Below are positions 27,036-38,200 of a stretch of DNA of 64,000 nucleotides, in pieces. The stretch covers positions 1 through 64,000 of the forward strand of contig CAZFVA010000005.1 in the NCBI GenBank assembly GCA_964522105.1, in the 5' to 3' direction. The DNA comes from JAGOFO01 sp964522105 (GTDB taxonomy: Bacteria > Myxococcota_A > UBA9042 > DTJE01). The notes under the pieces were generated by a model. The model searched no databases. It worked only from the letters and a program-made list of their open reading frames with translations, and was not told the DNA's origin. The position numbers were made by a program, and so were the translations under genes. Every line of letters starts with the position of its first letter. The stretch's first letter is position 1.

Positions 27036-28349
27036 TTAATAAGGTACGCACGTAACCATATCTACGCAGACCCAGCACGCATCCCGGATAACCGCAATCA
27101 TGCCGGCGTCGCAATCGGGGCGAATCATAAAGCACAGAGCCAACTCTTCAGTCGGGCAGCCATGGGCTGCGCAGGCTGGCAGGCAGTTATCACAAAGCGG
27201 GCACGAAGATGTGCCGCACGGGCTGCACCACTCGGTAATTTTGCAGTCTGGATCCTTGCTGCACCCGGCTTCGCCCCATGGCTTGCATGTGGCGGCATTG
27301 ACGCACACGTAGCAGTTTTCCTGATAGGCGAATATCTCGAATTCGGTGCATACCGGTGGCATGCGGTCGCAGATCGGGTCGGTCCCGTCGTCGCAGTGCG
27401 CATCACGGACAGGACAGTCTGCCGAGCAGGTAGTCGAGTCTTCCCCGGTCGATATGTCACACACTGTGTCGCCGCAGGGTCCGCCGCATTCGGGCTGGCA
27501 TTGTTCGTTTATGCAGTTCCACTGGCCGGCGCATCTGATGGGCCAGGTAAACTCCAGGCAGTCATGGTCGGTTACGCAGCTTCCGTACTTTGCCTGGCAA
27601 GTGCAACCGTCAACATCGCCCTTACATTTTCCGGCCCTGTGGTCTTCCTGCTGGCAATCAGACGCAATGCAGGTTGGTCCCATCTGAAGCGTGCAGGTAT
27701 CGATCCAGCAATCGTGCTGGCAAGTGCTCGGATCCTCGCCCCCGGCGGCATTGCAATGCCCGTCGCCGCATTCGGGCAGGCAGTCCGGCAAACAGTTCAT
27801 GTCATTTTCGCCGTCTTCCGGTTTGCAGGCGCCATCTCCGCACGGGTCACCACACTCAGCGCGACACGTGCCATCGGCCTCGCAGACCCAGTGGCCGTCG
27901 CAGTAAACGTCCCATGTTTTGATAAGGCAATCAGAGGCGGTTGCACATTCAGGTGTGACCGTTTCAATCTCTGTCGTGTCCGAAATTGAATCGGCTGCCG
28001 TATCGGGGTCGGTGCCAATGTCTTCAGGTTCGGTATCTGCAGTGTCGTTCCCGCTCAGGTCAGTCGGGGTCGTGTCGATCGGTTCGTGATGGTCAAAAGG
28101 AAGATCGTCCACCACGTCATAGGGTTGGCCGTTATCAACTGGAATCCCGGGGTCCCAGACGAGGCCATCATGGTTGACAAAGCCATCTTCGCTGTCGCGG
28201 TCGAATGTGTCTTCCGGCCAGGCCAGGTCGCCAGTGTCAACCGCATCTGACGGCGGATTCTGCGAATCAGTCCCCGAATTGTCTGTTCCCGGCAAAACCT
28301 GACAACCAGCCAGCATGGACGTCAAAATGATGGCAACCAGTACTTTCAA
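27036..28349 (-). CDS. Cys-rich lipoprotein with CGDGxC repeats
   Basis: A 437-aa predicted lipoprotein: lipobox MLAGC (Cys16), a 110-residue Asp/Thr-rich linker, then a cysteine-rich region to the C-terminus. Repeats follow two patterns. One is CGDGxCxxxxGEDxxxCxxDC (for example ECGDGHCNAAGGEDPSTC), also found in the trypsin-like protease at 56999-58897. The other is CxxxxDCxxxxxxxxCxGxWxC. Disulfide-rich modules of this kind are typical of cell-surface proteins; no enzymatic motif is present. The start is TTG at 28349 with AGGGGG 8 nt upstream. It is divergent from the LTD/CotH lipoprotein over 241 bp. Function unknown, though its location and shared repeats suggest the same surface apparatus as its neighbours. 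Confidence 0.83.
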   Translation of the reverse strand: MKVLVAIILTSMLAGCQVLPGTDNSGTDSQNPPSDAVDTGDLAWPEDTFDRDSEDGFVNHDGLVWDPGIPVDNGQPYDVVDDLPFDHHEPIDTTPTDLSGNDTADTEPEDIGTDPDTAADSISDTTEIETVTPECATASDCLIKTWDVYCDGHWVCEADGTCRAECGDPCGDGACKPEDGENDMNCLPDCLPECGDGHCNAAGGEDPSTCQHDCWIDTCTLQMGPTCIASDCQQEDHRAGKCKGDVDGCTCQAKYGSCVTDHDCLEFTWPIRCAGQWNCINEQCQPECGGPCGDTVCDISTGEDSTTCSADCPVRDAHCDDGTDPICDRMPPVCTEFEIFAYQENCYVCVNAATCKPWGEAGCSKDPDCKITEWCSPCGTSSCPLCDNCLPACAAHGCPTEELALCFMIRPDCDAGMIAVIRDACWVCVDMVTCVPY

Positions 28350-28444
28350 GATGTTACCCCCTGAGTAAACTGCATTCGTTCAGTTGCAATTGTAGTCACT
28401 TCCACAATACGGTGCAATTGGCGGGGTCAGGCAGGCGCTAATAG

Positions 28445-28465
28445 TGTAAGATTGAGGGTCTTACA
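28445..28465. promoter_or_regulatory. Operator-like inverted repeat in divergent spacer
   Basis: TGTAAGA-TTGAGGG-TCTTACA has perfect 7-bp arms with a 7-bp spacer. It lies between the divergent Cys-rich lipoprotein and LTD/CotH genes, where a dimeric regulator could control both. No clear -10/-35 pair was found beside it. The rest of the 241-bp spacer holds a TGCAATTG direct repeat (near 28385 and 28411) and nothing else I can name. Confidence 0.35.
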
Positions 28466-28590
28466 TCGGCCGGATGCAAACCGGGCGTTGAAACCTTAAG
28501 ATTTCGACCCTGGTCGCCGAACAGGTAATTGGGTTGTTATGTGTGACTGGATCGGGGTGGACGACCGGTGTTTCCTGTTGAGAGGTTTTC

Positions 28591-31500
28591 ATGAAGTTAA
28601 TCTGGTGTGCCGCCGTTGTCCTTGTGTTGACGGCCTGTGGCACAAACGTCATTCCGGTTCTGGACGTTCTTCCCCCACGGGACGTCGCAGATATCCTGGA
28701 TGTAGTTCCGGTTGATATACTTACGGCTGACCTGTCCGATGGCGTGGCGTCCGATGTTCTTGACCAGGATCTGGCCGATGTNNNNNNNNNNNNNNNNNNN
28801 NNNNNNNNNNNNNNNNNNNNNNNNNNNNNNNNNNNNNNNNNNNNNNNNNNNNNNNNNNNNNNNNNNNNNNNNNNNNNNNNNCTGACCTGTCCGATGGCGT
28901 GGCGTCCGATGTTCTTGACCAGGATCTGGCCGATGTTACTAATGATATGGCTGGCGATGATGTCGTTGAAGTCGGCCCTGACGTCACCCCCGACGTGTCT
29001 GATGTCGTTGATGATATTGATGTTGCCCCGGATGTTTTTCCTGTTGATGCCAGTGACATCGCCGGGGACGTTGATACCGTCGAACCCCTTGATATTATAA
29101 TTGATATTCCGCCTGTTGATGTTATTGATGCTGCCGTGCCCTTCTGCCCCGAGTCCAGAACTTGCCGCATCGGTGATATCTGCTACGTGGAAGGCGGGGC
29201 CAGTCCGTTCGACTCGTGCCAGATTTGCGCCACGAACGGCGGTGTTTCCGCCTGGGTAACGGCCCCTGACGGTATGATCTGCGGCACCGGTCGAGTCTGT
29301 TTCGATGGCACATGCAGCGGGCCGATTATTACCGAATTCATGGTCATTAATAATGACACGATAGTTGACGAAGATGGTGATGCCAGTGACTGGATTGAAC
29401 TTTACAATCCGACCGGTTCGGCCCTGTCCCTTGCGGGTTACCGACTGACCGACAGTGCCAGCAAACCGAATCGCTGGATTTTCCCGGCCGTCATACTTAA
29501 CCCCGGTCAGTACCTTGTTGTGTTCGCATCTGCCAAGGATCGCAGGGATCCTGCAGGCGTACTTCACGCAAATTTCAGGTTGGCTGGTGAAGGTGAATAT
29601 CTGGCTCTGCTCAGCCCGGACGGCAGGTTAATTCAATCATTTCTGGCTTTTCCACCCCAGGTCGCAGACGCTTCCTACGGAATAAACGTTCAAATCGACA
29701 AAACAGCCCTGATCTCCAGCGGTGACGCCGCTGCCATCCATGTGCCATCTGTGGCCAGCCCTGCCCCGGACTGGATGGATCCGGCCTTTGTTGCCGTCGA
29801 ACCTGAGTGGATCCCGGGCCGCACAGGCGTCGGCTTTGACCAGTTGTTGCAGTACGAAGTGCCGATGTCCGGTGATAATCTGGGGATTCCGGTTGCCGAT
29901 TCTGTTGCCGACTGGTCCGCCGACGGGATTCAAGGTGAAGATGGTTGGACTTACGGGTACTTTGATTCGACCATTGATCCTGACCACATATATTCTGCTG
30001 ATGCATTTACTGCGTTTCCGCGCAGTGGATCCGGCTGGGGTCCAACGAACGCATGGACCGGTTGGCGTTACGAAAAGGATCCGCCATGGGTCGCAGTCGG
30101 GCCTGAATATATCCAGCCAAGCGGTTCTAACAGCATGGCTTCGCAATGGGTTATCCGGCGATTCCAGGCAACAACTACCGGGCCGCTTTTTGTTCAATGG
30201 TACGTAGCCAAGACTGAAGTCGGGGGCGACGGGGTTACAGGCTTCGTGTTTCATAACGGCGTGCAGAAGGACGCAGTTTCCATTGATGGACTTAATACGG
30301 CTGGCACAATCCGGACTCTGGTGCTGCCGAATGTAATGCCGGGCGATTTGATAGACTTTGCCGTCAGTTCCACCGGTCCTGACGGTCAGTCTGATGATAC
30401 GTCCGACGGTTCTTCCCTGACTGCACAACTGTGGCAACTGGCATATCTGAAGCGTGAAATTTCGACCGACGTCGGCGATGTCATGTCCGGCGTCAGCCCG
30501 ACCGCGTATGTCCGGGTGCCGTTTGATCGCGGCCCCGCCCCGCTTAACCGGCTGATGCTTCGCATGAAGTATGATGACGGGTTTGCCGCCTGGCTGGACG
30601 GAAATCCAGTTGCTTCAGCCAACGCACCGGACGCGCCTGCCTGGGATTCAGTGGCAACAAGAGTTCGCCCTGTAACTGCAGCGGTCGCGTGGGAAACTTA
30701 TAACATCACGGACTACATGGACCAGATGGCGACCGGTGGTAATGTCCTTGCCATTCACGGTCTGAATTCGGCGGTTGATGACCCGACTTTCCTTGTCCNN
30801 NNNNNNNNNNNNNNNNNNNNNNNNNNNNNNNNNNNNNNNNNNNNNNNNNNNNNNNNNNNNNNNNNNNNNNNNNNNNNNNNNNNNNNNNNNNNNNNNNNAA
30901 CACGATGGGCTACGAGGTCTGGCGTGACTCGGGTAACGGCTATCACCTTGCGTTCCCGATGCGCGTTCAGTTGAACGGAGCATTCTTTGAAGTCGGCGAT
31001 TTTGTTGAAGATGGCGATGATCGGTGGCTTGAACGCATTGGACTTAGTCCCGACGGCGCGCTTTACAAGATGTACGACGGCTTGTGGACGACGGCCGCCG
31101 GTGAAAAGAAGACCAGAAAGGATGAAGACAAGTCTGACCTTCAGGCTTTGATAACCGGGTTGGATTTGACGGGCGCCGCCCTGCGCAACTACGTCTATGA
31201 CAACGTTAATGTGTCGGCCATGGCCAACTTCCTGGCGGCGCTGATAATCACTGGCACGACCGACTGTTGCCACAAGAATTTCTATGCCTACCGTGACACG
31301 ACGGGAAATGGCGAATGGAGATATCTGCCCTGGGATGTGGACCTGACGTTCGGTCATAACTGGACCTGCTATTCCGGCAATTCACCGACCGTCTGTCTTC
31401 ATTACTTTGATGACTTCATGTACTCGCAGAACGCCCTGTATCTTGGGTGGAGCAAGCTTGTAAATGTCTTGTGGAACTTCCCTGAATTCAAGGAAATGTA

Positions 31501-32107
31501 CCACCGTCGCCTGCGTACTTTGATGGACCAGTTACAGCAACCGCCGGACACGCCGGTTGAAGAATTGAAGTTCGAAAAGCGCATTGACGAGCTGGTCGCG
31601 CAGATAGGTCCGGACGGGGCCATGGACTACGATGCCTGGCCGAAGTGGGGCCTGAACCAGACGATGGAACAGGCTGTAGATTACATGAAGACCGAGTACC
31701 TGGCCCCGCGCCGCGTCTTCCTGTACGAAACGCAGACGGTGGCCAACGGCGGCGTGATTCCGGATGCCCAGCAGGATCCAGTGATCATTTTCGGTGATTA
31801 CGACCTGTCGCCTGATCAACCGTCCGAGGCCTGGTTGACGCTTGTTAATGAAAATGATTTCGCCGTGGACCTTTCCGGCTGGCAGATTACCGGTGACATT
31901 TCAATGACTTTGCAGCCGGGCACCGTAATTCCGGCAGGCGGGACGCTTTACCTGTCGCCTGACGTGGTCGTGTTCCGTGCCCGGGCGTTTGCCCCGACCG
32001 GCGGCCAGGGCCTTCTGGTCCATGGAAACTATGCGGGGGACCTGTTCTTGATCAGTTCGCTAATTCTGCTTGATGAAGGCGGAGTTCCGGTTTCGTGGGG
32101 GCCTTAA
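28591..32107 (+). CDS. LTD and CotH-kinase-domain lipoprotein (spans two gaps)
   Basis: One gene across the gaps at 28782 and 30799. The first gap is flanked by an identical 55-bp overlap, and collapsing it keeps the frame. The ATG at 28591 gives a lipoprotein (LVLTAC, Cys16) followed by an Asp/Val-rich linker. After a small cysteine module comes a lamin-tail domain (DWIELYNPTGSALSLAGYRL). Next is a beta region typical of these proteins (YDDGFAAWLDGNPVA, GNVLAIHGLNS). After the second gap lies a CotH domain with the conserved NFYAYRDTTGNGEWRYLPWD and VDLTFG. A partial C-terminal LTD-like domain ends the protein. CotH proteins are kinases known from spore coats; related secreted forms in bacteria are uncharacterised. 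First of three consecutive LTD genes. Confidence 0.85.
28782..28881. other. Spurious assembly gap (100 N between identical 55-bp ends)
   Basis: 28727-28781 and 28882-28936 are identical. Removing 155 bp (N run plus one copy) restores a continuous reading frame, so probably nothing is missing here. Confidence 0.88.
30799..30898. other. Assembly gap (100 N)
   Basis: The flanks do not overlap. The gap removes the region between the LTD-associated beta domain and the CotH domain of the 28591-32107 gene, including the N-terminal part of the kinase-like domain. Confidence 0.93.
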
Positions 32108-32125
32108 TATGGCCTGGTGTCGCAT

Positions 32126-32140
32126 GGCGGGAGAGCCGCC
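32126..32140 (+). terminator. Weak hairpin after the LTD/CotH lipoprotein gene
   Basis: GGCGG-GAGAG-CCGCC lies 19 nt after the stop at 32107. The following sequence (TTGTGACTCG) is not a good U-run, so intrinsic termination would be inefficient. Confidence 0.3.
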
Positions 32141-32147
32141 TTGTGAC

Positions 32148-32176
32148 TCGACTTTGATTTGTCGGGCAGGTATAAT
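32148..32176 (+). promoter_or_regulatory. Candidate promoter of the 2,821-aa surface protein gene
   Basis: A perfect TATAAT (32171-32176) is preceded at 17 bp by TCGACT (32148-32153, four of six consensus bases). It would start a leader of about 75 nt before the ATG at 32258, which has AAGGGGA as its ribosome-binding site. Confidence 0.5.
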
Positions 32177-32257
32177 TTCCCGATTTTCCTGATTCCTTTT
32201 GCCTTGATGTGCTTACGTTCGGACCTGTCCGGGCGTGTAAAATAAGGGGACCTGACA

Positions 32258-35200
32258 ATGACATCATTGATAACTCGCAGACTTTCGGCCATCTGTATCC
32301 TTGCGGCCATGACGCTGTTCGCCGGGAAGGCCCTGGCTGATGTGGCAATTAACGAAATTCTGTATCACCCGTCGAACGTTGCAGTTCAGCCCGGTGAAGA
32401 CGCCGAGGATCTGCAGTTTATCGAGCTTTATAACAATGGCCCGACAGCAGTAAACCTGTCCGGGGCGTCGTTTTCATCCGGCGTTGTCTACACATTCCCG
32501 GCCGGTACGACACTGGCTGCTGGCGAGTTCGCGGTTGTCGTAAGAAGCACCGCGTTCATGACGCTGCGCGGCCCGGCGATCCCTGTCGGCACTAAAGTGT
32601 TTCAGTGGACTTCCGGTGACCTGGCGAACGGCGGTGAATTAATCCAGTTAGTTGATGCAACAGCGACACTGATTGACGAGGTTACTTTCGATGATGCCGG
32701 GCTGTGGCCCGCTGCTGCCGATGGTGCCGGTTCATCCCTTGAATTGATTAACCCTGCTTATGACAGTTCTTATCCGCTTTCGTGGCGCGCTTCTTCTGCT
32801 GTTAATGGTACCCCGGGCGCCAGGAATGGCCGGTACACCGAAGGTCCGGTCGTCATGCTGGACGCTCCTGCCCGTGGTTCCGTTATTGCTGCGTTACCCA
32901 CTGTATCTGTTACGTTTGCGGAATCTGTTACCGGCGTTGTGGCCGGAAATCTGGTAGTGGGCGGTTCGGCCGCGACCAGTGTTGTCTGTTCGTCCTGTGT
33001 CGGCGGCGCCGGGGCCGGTCCCTGGGTCTTCAGTGGCTTTGCCGTCCCGACGGCCAACCCGATGACGGTTACCCTTTCATCAGGGGCGATAAGGGATTCG
33101 CAGTCCAACCTTTTTGCCGGGGACACATGGCTGTATTTCCTGTCCGTACCGAAGATTGTGATCAACGAACTGCACTATAACCCGGCCAGTGCCACCGATG
33201 TTGAAGAATTCATTGAACTTTATAACGCCGAAACGACGGCTGTAGACATTTCCGGCTGGAAGATTTCGGAGTTCGGCAGTCCCGGATGCACCTTCCCGGC
33301 CGCCACCGTGATGCCCGCCGGTTCTTACGTCGTTTGTGCCAAAGANNNNNNNNNNNNNNNNNNNNNNNNNNNNNNNNNNNNNNNNNNNNNNNNNNNNNNN
33401 NNNNNNNNNNNNNNNNNNNNNNNNNNNNNNNNNNNNNNNNNNNNNCCTTCCCGGCCGCCACCGTGATGCCCGCCGGTTCTTACGTCGTTTGTGCCAAAGA
33501 TCCGGTCGCTCTGGCCACCGCAACCGGCTTTACCACCACTTACTCATGGGGCGTCAGCGACAGCCTCAGTAATGGCGGTGAGCCTGTTTCCCTTCTTAAT
33601 GCAAGCGGTACCATCGTTGACAGAATTGAATATGCGGACGCACCGCCGTGGCCAAGCGGACCCGGCAGCCCCGACGGTTTCGGTCCTTCCCTTGAATTGA
33701 CGAATCCCGGCGTAGATAACGCTCAGGGTCAGTTCTGGAAGGCTTCAGTTTCCGCCAATGGTACGCCCGGTGCGGTAAACAGCAGTTATAGTAATGTCCC
33801 CGTTGTTGCTTCTGAAATCCCCGGTCGCGGTTCGGTAATCATCGGCCTGTCAACCGTCTCGGTGACTTTTTCTAAGGCTGTGACCGGCGTGACGAAGGAT
33901 GACCTGGAAGTCAACGATGTTGCTGCCACCGCAGTGACAGGAAGCGGCGTCGGCCCGTACGTGTTTACGGTTGCCAATCCCGGTATGGGTTCTGTTGCGG
34001 TCGTTCTGGCCGGTGGCGGGATCGCTGACGCGGGTGGAACGCCATTTGCGGGTGATTCGTGGCGCTATTACTTCGGTTACCCCAGAATCGTTATCAATGA
34101 AGTTCATTACAACCCGTCCAGTTCGGCTGTTGCGGTCGGTGAAAACGCAGAAGACCTTCAGTTTATTGAATTTTATAATAACGAAGAGATTGCGGTTGAT
34201 CTGTCGGGCTGGGCAGTTGCCGAGGGCATCAGTTTCATATTTCCCGAAGGCACAGTAATGCCTGCCGGTGGTTACCTTGTTCTGGCCGCGAACGGCCTGT
34301 TCCTTGAGTCAAAGATGGACATCCCGGTCGGTGCGCAGGTGTTCACATGGACCAGCGGCGACCTGGCTAACGGCGGCGAGAAGCTTTTACTTTCAGATGC
34401 TTACGGTCACGAAATTGATCAGGTTCAGTACAACGATTCTGGTGACTGGACCGACGCGGCCGATGGAAAAGGCCCATCCCTTGAACTTATCAACCCCGGA
34501 CTGGCCAACGAAGGCGGCGGTGCCTGGCAGGCTTCCACTGCTACGAATGGCACACCAGGCGCGCCTAACAGCGCTTCTGTTGTTAATCCCGCGCCGATTA
34601 TTTTCGGCACACTCCACAGCCCCGCCCTGCCGCAGGCCAATCAGTTCGTTACGATTACAGCCAACGTTATTGACGAAGATGGACAGCCCGATTCCGTAAC
34701 CCTTTTCTATCGTCAGGATCAGAATCCGCCGATTGCGTACTCGTCAACGTTGATGTTTGACGACGGGCTGCATGGTGATGGCGCGGCCGACGACGGCAGA
34801 TATGGTGCTGTTGTGGCCGGTCTTGATGACGGGCAGCAGCTTGATTTCTACATCTCCGCCTCTGATGGCGTCGGCACCGCTGTCGCACCTGCCGGTCATA
34901 GCACTTTGAACCGTTTCGGGTATCCCTCGCAGACTTACCTGTGTGCGTTTTCCAATGAAGAACTGCCGACCGATTTCCCGGTCTATCACATACTTGTGAC
35001 GCTGAATAACAAGGCAAATCAGGAAGCTATCTGGACATATCCGGCCCGCAAAGAAGCGTTCGACGCGACCTTCATCGATGGTGAAGGAAACATCTGGTAC
35101 AACATTACCGAACGCTTCCGTGGTCAGAGCAGCCTTTTCAAGTTCCCCAGCTCCTATCGTATCGATTTCCCGTCCAACCGTAAGCTGAATTCCCCGCTCG

Positions 35201-38200
35201 GTTTCCCGGTTGAATCGCTTCAGTTGAACGGCATGAGGCCGGCGGCTCAGTGGCTTGGCTTTAACCTGTTCAACCGTGCCGGAATGCCGGCCCCCCGCGT
35301 CGGATGGGCCAGAGTACGCTACACCGGCATCAATTATGACACCTGCTGTACAGGTCAGAACAGTTACTACGGGTTACACGTTGTAGTCGAGCGACTTGAC
35401 GGCGATTTCCTGGATTCCCAGAACGGGAATGTTGTTCCGCCGCGCTCGACCAGCTCGGAAGGTAACCTTTACCGTGGCAGAAATGACGGAAATCTTCGGT
35501 GGGAAGGTACCGACCCGAACACGTATCGTACAGACGTGAACGGTCAGAGTGGTTATGAAAAGTATAACAATGAAACGACTGACTTCTGGGGCGACCTGAT
35601 TTCCCAGTGCGACGCGGTCAGCAATACATCGGCGGAACAGTACGTCGCGCACGTCAAGGCACACGTTGATGAAGACAACTGGGCCAGGTACTACGCGCTG
35701 CAGATGTTGATGGGAAACCGTGAAGGCGGGATCTATCTTGACACCGGCGATGACTACTTCATTTACATGCCCCCGCCGGGCGATCCGTTGAACCCGGCCC
35801 ACCCGGATTTCGGGACTGCCCAGTTCCCGGCGGACCGCACGACCGGCCGCTCGCAGATGATTCCGTGGGATACAGATTCCGTGCTGTGGGGCGAGGATTT
35901 CTCGATCTGGCGCACGAATGTGCCAGCCGCCCAGACGTTCCTGCGTCACAACGCCTTTGCACCAATTTTTGTTAAAGATTTAGAGGACCTGGCTGCTGGT
36001 GCGTTCTCGCCTGCTACCATGAATGCCATCCTTGATTCCATGCCGGACGATGCGTTCGGTCAGGCCGAAGGCAGCGACCTGTGGCCCGAGACCAGACAGC
36101 AGTACAAGAACTGGATTGCCAACAGGCTTCCTTACGTTCTTAATGAAACTGTTGACGATCTGACCCTTGTTGGCGGTTCGTCGATTATTTACAGTGATCC
36201 CAATCCTGTAATTCATCTTACCGGTCGTCTGCAGCAGGCAGGCACCCACAACATTACTGTCAACGGAAGTCAGGCCACGTTCAGCGTCTATAACGCGACC
36301 TGGTCTTACGATTTGGCACTGACGTCCGGTGTTAATTCTGTCCTGGTGCAGGCATGGGATCGTGCCGGAAATGAAAAAGACCGCGTTGAATCTCAGATAT
36401 TCTATAACCCGCCGGGACCGTTCCAGATTCACATGGCAATGCGTGCGCCGCGCCGGATGGTTAATGACAGAACCGTCACCATCGAAGCTGCGATCACTGA
36501 CCCGATCGGGCGTGTTTCCTGGAACCAGTGGGACGAGTTCGGGACAGTTTCAGTCGTGCGTCTGCCAGACCGGACCCCGGTTGCCGTTACGAATACGGTG
36601 TTTGATGCCACTCCCTCGCCAGAAGACTCGATTCACTTCATGAATGGCTGGGGCAGTGTTTCTTTCACGTTGGATGACGGCGCTGCGTTTGCGCCGGGTG
36701 AAATTGAAGTTTCCGTAAGCTGGCATGGATTGACAGCCTCACGCAATGTGACCGTCCTTCGTAGTCCTGTGTATCGCGATATGACAGGCACACTTACAGG
36801 TACCAATCTTGTGTGGGGTCCGGATGAAAATATCAGGGTTACGGGAACCGTGACTGTGGCCGCCGGCAGCACTCTGACCATTCATCCGGGAACGATCGTG
36901 CAGGTCAATACGACCGGTTCGCTTGAAAACGGCACGTTGATAATTATCAACGGTAACCTGCAGGCGCTTGGAACAAAGGACAGCCCAATCTTCTTCTTCT
37001 CGGAACGTGGCGCGTCGGCAATGACGTTGACGCAGTCAGGGTCGGCTTCGAACGGTAACGCCTGGCGTGGTTTCCAGTTCTACGGGGCCGGGTCTTCGAC
37101 CATGCGGCAGGTCATTCTGACCGGTGCAGGCAACGGAAACGTAGTGTCGCACCCCCGCCCGCCAATCCTGGGATTGTTCAATACACATTCGCTCTACACT
37201 GACCGCTGCGTATTTGCTGATAACAACGGTATGGTCTTCTCGGGACAGGGAACCGGCCAGTACACCATCAGAAAGACGCTGGTCAACCGCGCGGGCATCG
37301 GCGCCGAGTTCTTCGGTAACGGACATACGCTGCGAATCCTTGACAGTTGGTTCACACGGGTCGGGCATGCGCCCGAGGCCGCCGGTCTGGACGGTGATCT
37401 GCTGCACGTCGATGGTGCCGCATCTAATCAGTTAATTCGCGGTTGTATCGTTAATGATGGCGGCGATGATGGTATTGACCACAGCGGTTCGACGTTTACT
37501 GTCGAGCACACCATTATTCATCAGGTTACTGACAAAGCGATCAGTATGACCGGCGGTCATGCAACTGTCCGTAATACTTTGATGTTCAGCAATAGAAGCG
37601 GTATCCGCGGTACGGCTTCGACCGAATACGTAACGATTAATACCGCAAGCCCGATCGGCGCGGTTGACAACGTCCAGACCAGTATCATCTGGCCTGCCAG
37701 CATTCCGACGTGCGTCGGAACCGTTGGTTACACGGACGTTGGTAATCAGGCCGATCTTGGATGCGGCACCGGGAACATCTCGGTTGATCCGCAGTTCATG
37801 GACCCGAATCACAATGATTACAATCCCCGCCCGGGATCCCCTGCCCTGACGGCCGGTCCGAATCAGGATCGCATCGGCTGGCTTGGATTCCCGTACGGTT
37901 CTGTGTGCGCGACTACTGCCGACTGTAATGACACGAACGCCTGCACGACCGACGTCTGCGTTGACAAGCTTTGTACTTTCACGCCTGTTGTCGGCTGCAT
38001 GCCGTGTGATATCAATGAAGACTGTGATGACAGCAACCAGTGCACCGTTGACACGTGCGCGGTGGACGGTTCGTGCGTAAATACGGCTCAGGTTAATGGT
38101 TCAGTCTGTTCTGACGGCAAGGCTTGTACATCGCCCGACACATGCACCGACGGTGTGTGCGCTGGACCGCAGAACTGCCCCGGGGGCGGACAGTGTGATG

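Noticed and set aside
26988..27989. 333-residue plus-strand open frame
   Set aside because: Antisense to the Cys-rich lipoprotein, which has a lipobox and repeat structure that this frame lacks.
28461..29567. 368-residue minus-strand open frame crossing an N run
   Set aside because: Its repeats are the complement of the Asp/Val-rich linker of the LTD lipoprotein.
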